8,732 nt of DNA. Origin: Pseudomonadota bacterium (GTDB taxonomy: Bacteria > Pseudomonadota > Gammaproteobacteria > Xanthomonadales > Xanthomonadaceae). Location: contig JAFAFF010000267.1 of the NCBI GenBank assembly GCA_023423605.1, positions 1-8,732 on the forward strand. Direction: 5' to 3'. A program made the position numbers and the translations under genes. Below the pieces are notes generated by a model. It saw only the letters and a list, made by a program, of their open reading frames with translations, made no database searches and had not been told where the DNA came from. This document shows positions 6,300-8,732 of the stretch, one piece after another (the stretch's first letter is position 1; each line of letters starts with the position of its first letter).

Positions 6300-7847
6300 T
6301 TGCATCGCCTGCTGATCATCGCCGCACTGCTGGCCACCACGCCGGCATGGGCGGCCGACCCTGCCCGCATCGATGCCGATGTCGCCACGGTCATCCACCG
6401 TGAGCACCTTCCCGGCATCGCCATGGGGGTGGTGGAGAACGGGAAGGTGGTCTACCGCCACGCCGAAGGCACGCGTGGCGATGGCGGCGACATCGACGAA
6501 GACACGCTGTTCAAGATCGCCTCCAACAGCAAGGCCATGACCGCCGCGCTGCTGGCGCGCCTGGTGGAACAGGGCCGCTTGCAGTGGGACGACCCGGTGC
6601 GCCGGCATCTGCCCGGCTTCACCATGTTCGATCCGTGGGTCGGCGAACACATGCAGGTGCGTGACCTGCTGATCCACAACAGTGGCCTTGGCCTGGGCGC
6701 CGGCGACCTGATGCTGTGGCCCGAGCCCAACCACTACACGCGTGCCGACATCATCGCCGGGCTGGCCCACCTGCAACCGGTGACCAGCTTCCGCAGCGGC
6801 TATGCGTACGACAACCTGATGTACGTGGTGGCTGGCGAGGTGGCTGCCGCTGCTGGCGGCAAGCCATACGACCAGCTGATGCGCGAACAGGTGTTCCAGC
6901 CACTGGGCATGCAGCGCTGCCAGGTGGGTGCGTGGTCCACTGCGGCCGTGGGCAACATCGCCCAGCCACATGCATGGCGAGACGGCCGCACTACCGTGGT
7001 GGCGGCTGATGGTGCAGTCAGCCCGGACACGCCGTCGATGGCTGCCGGTGGCATCCGCTGCTCGCTCAAGGACATGCTGCGCTGGATGCAGGTGCTGCTC
7101 GACGAGGTCCAGGCACCGGGCTGGCTGGGCAGTGAACAGCGCCGCGCCCTGTGGACGCTGCACATGCCGATGCCGCTGGGTGAGCGCCAGCGGCGCTGGG
7201 ACAACGCGCATTTCTCCGGATATGGCTACGGTTGGCGGCTGTCGGACATGGACGGACAGTGGAAGGTGGCGCATACCGGCACGCTGTCGGGCATGTATTC
7301 CTCGCTCGCTCTGTTGCCGGACCTCAGGATTGGCGTGGTGATCCTGATCAACGGCGAGGGTGAGGACGCGCGCACCGCGCTGATGCAGGCCACCTTGAAG
7401 CGCTATACGGCGCGGAGACAGGGCGCGCAGGATGGGCGCGATGCGTCCGGCTATCTGGATGAGCTGGTGGCCGAGCGCAGGGCGCGCCACGCCAGTGGAC
7501 ACGTGGCGCCATCCACGGTTGCCGCCTCGCCGGCCGGTAGTGCGGCGTTGCCGCGGTGGCAGGGGCGTTATCGCGATCCGTGGCTCGGTGAGGCCTCGTT
7601 GTGTCCGGACGAGGACGGGCTGCGTTTCAGGGTGGCCAGATCGCCACGGCTGCAGGCCTGGGTGATGCAACTGGAGAATCGCTGGCTGCTGCGCTGGGAC
7701 ACGCTGGGCAGCGATGCCGAAGCATGGCTGCAGCCGGTTGAAGGTGCCCCGGCAGCGCTGGAACTGCGTGCCATCGACCCGGAGATCGACTTCAGCTACG
7801 ACTTCCAGGACCTGCATTTCACCCGCACCGGCGACTGCCCCGCGTAA
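6300..7847 (+). CDS. Secreted S12-family serine hydrolase (beta-lactamase/PBP-like) with C-terminal DUF3471-like domain
   Basis: This encodes 515 residues starting at TTG 6300, preceded by GAGG (6289-6292) with 7-nt spacing. That start places a short signal peptide (MHRLLIIAALLATTPAWA) exactly at the N-terminus; the in-frame ATG at 6162 would bury it 46 residues in. The S12 serine-hydrolase fold occupies about 22-365. The nucleophile motif is S75-N-S-K78 (FKIASNSKAM), the second is Y170-D-N172 (SGYAYDNLMY), and the third is H325-T-G327 (VAHTGTLSGM), with HTG replacing KTG as in many esterases and D-aminopeptidases. Residues 419-510 (LPRWQGRYRDPWLGEASL onward) resemble DUF3471, a lipocalin-like tail common in this family. 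Members act on peptides, D-amino acids or esters; true beta-lactamase activity is unlikely with HTG. In this locus it may trim D-Ala or other residues from muropeptides in the periplasm, which is inferred from context. Last gene of the rightward operon, followed by SMAG repeats. Confidence 0.9.
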   Translation: MHRLLIIAALLATTPAWAADPARIDADVATVIHREHLPGIAMGVVENGKVVYRHAEGTRGDGGDIDEDTLFKIASNSKAMTAALLARLVEQGRLQWDDPVRRHLPGFTMFDPWVGEHMQVRDLLIHNSGLGLGAGDLMLWPEPNHYTRADIIAGLAHLQPVTSFRSGYAYDNLMYVVAGEVAAAAGGKPYDQLMREQVFQPLGMQRCQVGAWSTAAVGNIAQPHAWRDGRTTVVAADGAVSPDTPSMAAGGIRCSLKDMLRWMQVLLDEVQAPGWLGSEQRRALWTLHMPMPLGERQRRWDNAHFSGYGYGWRLSDMDGQWKVAHTGTLSGMYSSLALLPDLRIGVVILINGEGEDARTALMQATLKRYTARRQGAQDGRDASGYLDELVAERRARHASGHVAPSTVAASPAGSAALPRWQGRYRDPWLGEASLCPDEDGLRFRVARSPRLQAWVMQLENRWLLRWDTLGSDAEAWLQPVEGAPAALELRAIDPEIDFSYDFQDLHFTRTGDCPA

Positions 7848-7856
7848 TACCGCCCT

Positions 7857-7879
7857 GTAGAGCGGGGCTCTGCCCCGCT
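7857..7879 (+). repeat. SMAG (GTAG-type REP) unit 1
   Basis: A GTAG tetranucleotide at 7857-7860 is followed directly by a perfect 8-bp stem (AGCGGGGC, 7861-7868; GCCCCGCT, 7872-7879) with a TCT loop. This is the canonical layout of Stenotrophomonas maltophilia GTAG/SMAG repeats, which are mobilised by REP-associated tyrosine transposases. It begins 10 nt after the stop codon of the serine hydrolase, so it can fold in the 3' end of that transcript. Confidence 0.88.
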
Positions 7880-7894
7880 GCGCAGGCATCCATC

Positions 7895-7917
7895 AGCCGG
7901 GCAGAGCCCGGCTCTAC
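7895..7917 (-). repeat. SMAG unit 2, inverted relative to unit 1
   Basis: An 8-bp stem (AGCCGGGC, 7895-7902; GCCCGGCT, 7906-7913) with an AGA loop is followed by CTAC at 7914-7917, so the GTAG head is on the minus strand. It matches unit 1 at 21 of 23 positions; the two differences are compensatory and keep the stem paired. Units 1 and 2 therefore form a head-out inverted pair with a 15-nt spacer, able to fold as one large hairpin at the end of the rightward operon and possibly to slow or stop transcription or exonucleases. Confidence 0.88.
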
Positions 7918-7938
7918 GTGATGTGCGGTGAAGCCCCA

Positions 7939-7961
7939 GGCCGGGCAGAGCCCGGCTCTAC
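7939..7961 (-). repeat. SMAG unit 3, direct copy of unit 2
   Basis: The stem GCCGGGC (7940-7946) pairs with GCCCGGC (7950-7956) around an AGA loop, followed by T and CTAC (7958-7961). It differs from unit 2 at one of 23 positions (G at 7939 instead of A) and lies exactly 44 bp downstream in the same orientation. It precedes the membrane-protein gene at 8007. Confidence 0.87.
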
Positions 7962-7973
7962 GCGGGGGCGTCG

Positions 7974-7979
7974 TACACT
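7974..7979 (+). promoter_or_regulatory. Candidate -10 element for the small membrane-protein gene
   Basis: TACACT at 7974-7979 is a reasonable -10 hexamer (four of six to TATAAT) 27 nt before the ATG at 8007. No convincing -35 is present; the position expected falls inside SMAG unit 3. The leader would be about 20 nt with no clear Shine-Dalgarno sequence. Confidence 0.3.
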
Positions 7980-8006
7980 GGGCATCTTCTTTCCCGCGTT
8001 CATCCC

Positions 8007-8384
8007 ATGAATCTTCCCCTGCATTACGGCCTGCTGGGCTCGCTGGAAGCTAGCGGCATCGCGCTGCTGGTCGGCCTGCTGGTCTATTTCCTGTGGCACC
8101 ACGTCTGCCGCTGGATGCGCGGAACGGCCGGCCATGCGCTGGGCGGCGCGTGTGTCATCGCGGTGGTGATCGCCGCAGGCATCGATATCTGGAAGCTGTT
8201 CTACATGGGCATCGTGCGCCTGGAATCGCCGTTCTACGCGCGGTTGTTCCTTTCCACCATCCACGATCCGAACGAGCTCGGCACCCGCGTGGTGCTGGAA
8301 ATCATCGGCGCCTGTTCCGGCGTGGCGCTGGGATGGCTTCTGTTCAGTGCGCGGTCAGCGTCAAAACCAGGCGACACGCACTGA
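8007..8384 (+). CDS. Small membrane protein of unknown function, about three transmembrane segments
   Basis: This encodes 125 residues and I do not recognise the family. Hydrophobic segments lie at about residues 14-32 (ASGIALLVGLLVYFLW), 44-68 (ALGGACVIAVVIAAGIDIWKLFYMG) and 95-114 (VVLEIIGACSGVALGWLLFS). Between the second and third is a loop with RLESPFYARLFLSTIHDPNELG, and HHVCRWMRGT lies between the first and second; positive charges there suggest that loop is cytoplasmic. The C-terminus is short and polar. The first segment starts about 14 residues in and no cleavage site follows it, so it is probably an anchor rather than a signal peptide. No Shine-Dalgarno sequence precedes the ATG at 8007, but it is the first start in the open frame. 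The coding bias matches its neighbours and the frame has no better antisense alternative. It is separated from the upstream operon by SMAG repeats and is probably its own unit. Confidence 0.7.
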   Translation: MNLPLHYGLLGSLEASGIALLVGLLVYFLWHHVCRWMRGTAGHALGGACVIAVVIAAGIDIWKLFYMGIVRLESPFYARLFLSTIHDPNELGTRVVLEIIGACSGVALGWLLFSARSASKPGDTH

Positions 8385-8611
8385 GTTCCGTTCGCTGCGC
8401 GTTAAATCCGCAGGCGATGAATGCGCAGCTTACCGTCTCCTCACCCCGTACTAATCAAGCGGGTAATCGACGCCCGCCATGCAGTGGTTAATACGGTGTT
8501 GATATGGGATTCGCGGCGCAATTCGCATTCATCCCCACGCTGTCAGGGTAGATGTCGTACGGAACACCTCATTTCCCGTGCGACATTCCCAAGGACCCAA
8601 GGAGACCACCC
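8385..8611. other. Intergenic region upstream of the gene at 8612
   Basis: I see no supported gene in these 227 nt. A 7-bp inverted repeat, GCTGCGC (8394-8400) and GCGCAGC (8423-8429), lies just after the membrane-protein stop; without a T-tract it is not a convincing terminator. The middle part (8445-8510) is relatively AT-rich for this genome (TACTAATCAAG, GGTTAATACGG, GTTGATATGGG) and probably carries the promoter of the downstream gene, though no -35/-10 pair is clear enough to place. A strong stem-loop follows at 8552-8586. Confidence 0.5.
8552..8586 (+). promoter_or_regulatory. 5'-leader stem-loop before the gene at 8612
   Basis: ATGTCGTACGG (8552-8562) pairs with CCGTGCGACAT (8576-8586) over 11 positions with one U-G wobble, enclosing a 13-nt loop (8563-8575). 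It ends 12 nt before the AAGGAG ribosome-binding site at 8599-8604. No T-tract follows, so it is not a terminator; it may stabilise the mRNA or affect translation, and its outer ATGTCG/CGACAT arms could also be a DNA-binding site. Confidence 0.5.
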
Positions 8612-8732
8612 ATGACGCATCGTAACCGCAAGCCGCTGATCGCCCTCCTCGTTGCTGCAGGCAGCGTCTTCGCCATTCCGGCCATGGCCCAGTCCACCAC
8701 TGCACAGGACCGCGCTGCGGATGCGCAGGCAC
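8612..8732 (+). CDS. Partial CDS, secreted protein of unknown family (N-terminus only)
   Basis: Forty codons are present before the right edge cuts the gene. The ATG at 8612 has a strong AAGGAG (8599-8604) with 7-nt spacing, among the best ribosome-binding sites in the window, suggesting abundant expression. The N-terminus MTHRNRKPLIALLVAAGSVF is a basic n-region plus hydrophobic core, with likely signal-peptidase cleavage after PAMA at residue 26. The mature start, QSTTAQDRAADAQA, is Ala/Gln/Thr-rich and polar, as in many periplasmic or outer-membrane-associated proteins of this group, but too little is visible to name a family. Confidence 0.75.
   Translation, partial: MTHRNRKPLIALLVAAGSVFAIPAMAQSTTAQDRAADAQA

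Noticed and set aside
6246..7889. Antisense open frame (547 codons) opposite the serine hydrolase
   Set aside because: It has no recognisable domain; the plus strand has the complete SxxK/YxN/HTG hydrolase. It is a codon-bias shadow.
7914..8264. Antisense open frame opposite the small membrane protein
   Set aside because: It starts and ends arbitrarily, extends into SMAG unit 2 and is highly polar and repetitive in composition; the plus-strand frame has a coherent transmembrane pattern.
8394..8429. Inverted repeat GCTGCGC/GCGCAGC as intrinsic terminator
   Set aside because: The loop is 22 nt and no T-tract follows; this is weak pairing likely by chance in GC-rich sequence.
8489..8509. Resemblance to a T7-type phage promoter (TAATACG then ATATGGGA)
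   Set aside because: The central specificity bases do not match, and there is no phage polymerase or phage gene in the window; a chance partial match.

Overview
This is high-GC DNA that most likely comes from a Stenotrophomonas (Lysobacteraceae/Xanthomonadales) chromosome. The best evidence is three GTAG-type palindromic units near 7857-7961 that match the SMAG/REP repeats typical of S. maltophilia. The Oar-like TonB-dependent receptor and the frequent GTG/TTG starts also fit. No tRNA, rRNA, CRISPR array, insertion sequence or phage gene is visible.

Layout. (1) Minus strand, 1-1471: a secreted NlpC/P60 (C40) endopeptidase of YkfC-like architecture. Its stop codon directly abuts the ATG of a gene that runs off the left edge; the ten visible codons and the context suggest a dipeptide (L-Ala-D/L-Glu) epimerase. 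(2) 1472-1602: a compact divergent control region with two AT-rich dyads whose centres lie about 31.5 bp apart, each touching a candidate promoter element. (3) Plus strand, 1603-7847: a likely operon of a secreted transglutaminase-fold protein, a 1008-residue TonB-dependent receptor with an N-terminal carboxypeptidase-regulatory-like domain, and a secreted S12 serine hydrolase (SxxK, YxN and HTG motifs) with a DUF3471-like C-terminal domain. (4) 7848-8006: three SMAG units forming a likely 3'-end or operon boundary. (5) 8007-8384: a small membrane protein of unknown function with about three transmembrane segments. (6) 8385-8611: a non-coding stretch with a strong stem-loop just before a Shine-Dalgarno sequence, then the first 40 codons of a secreted protein cut by the right edge.

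How the genes may work together. The two divergent units look like one locus for capturing and degrading peptidoglycan-derived peptides. The receptor would import muropeptides across the outer membrane. The periplasmic C40 enzyme would cut after D-Glu, the S12 hydrolase and transglutaminase-fold protein would process other bonds, and the cytoplasmic epimerase would convert L-Ala-D-Glu to L-Ala-L-Glu. The enzyme families are supported by sequence motifs. The shared pathway, the receptor substrate and the co-regulation are inferences. No inner-membrane permease for the released dipeptide is visible.
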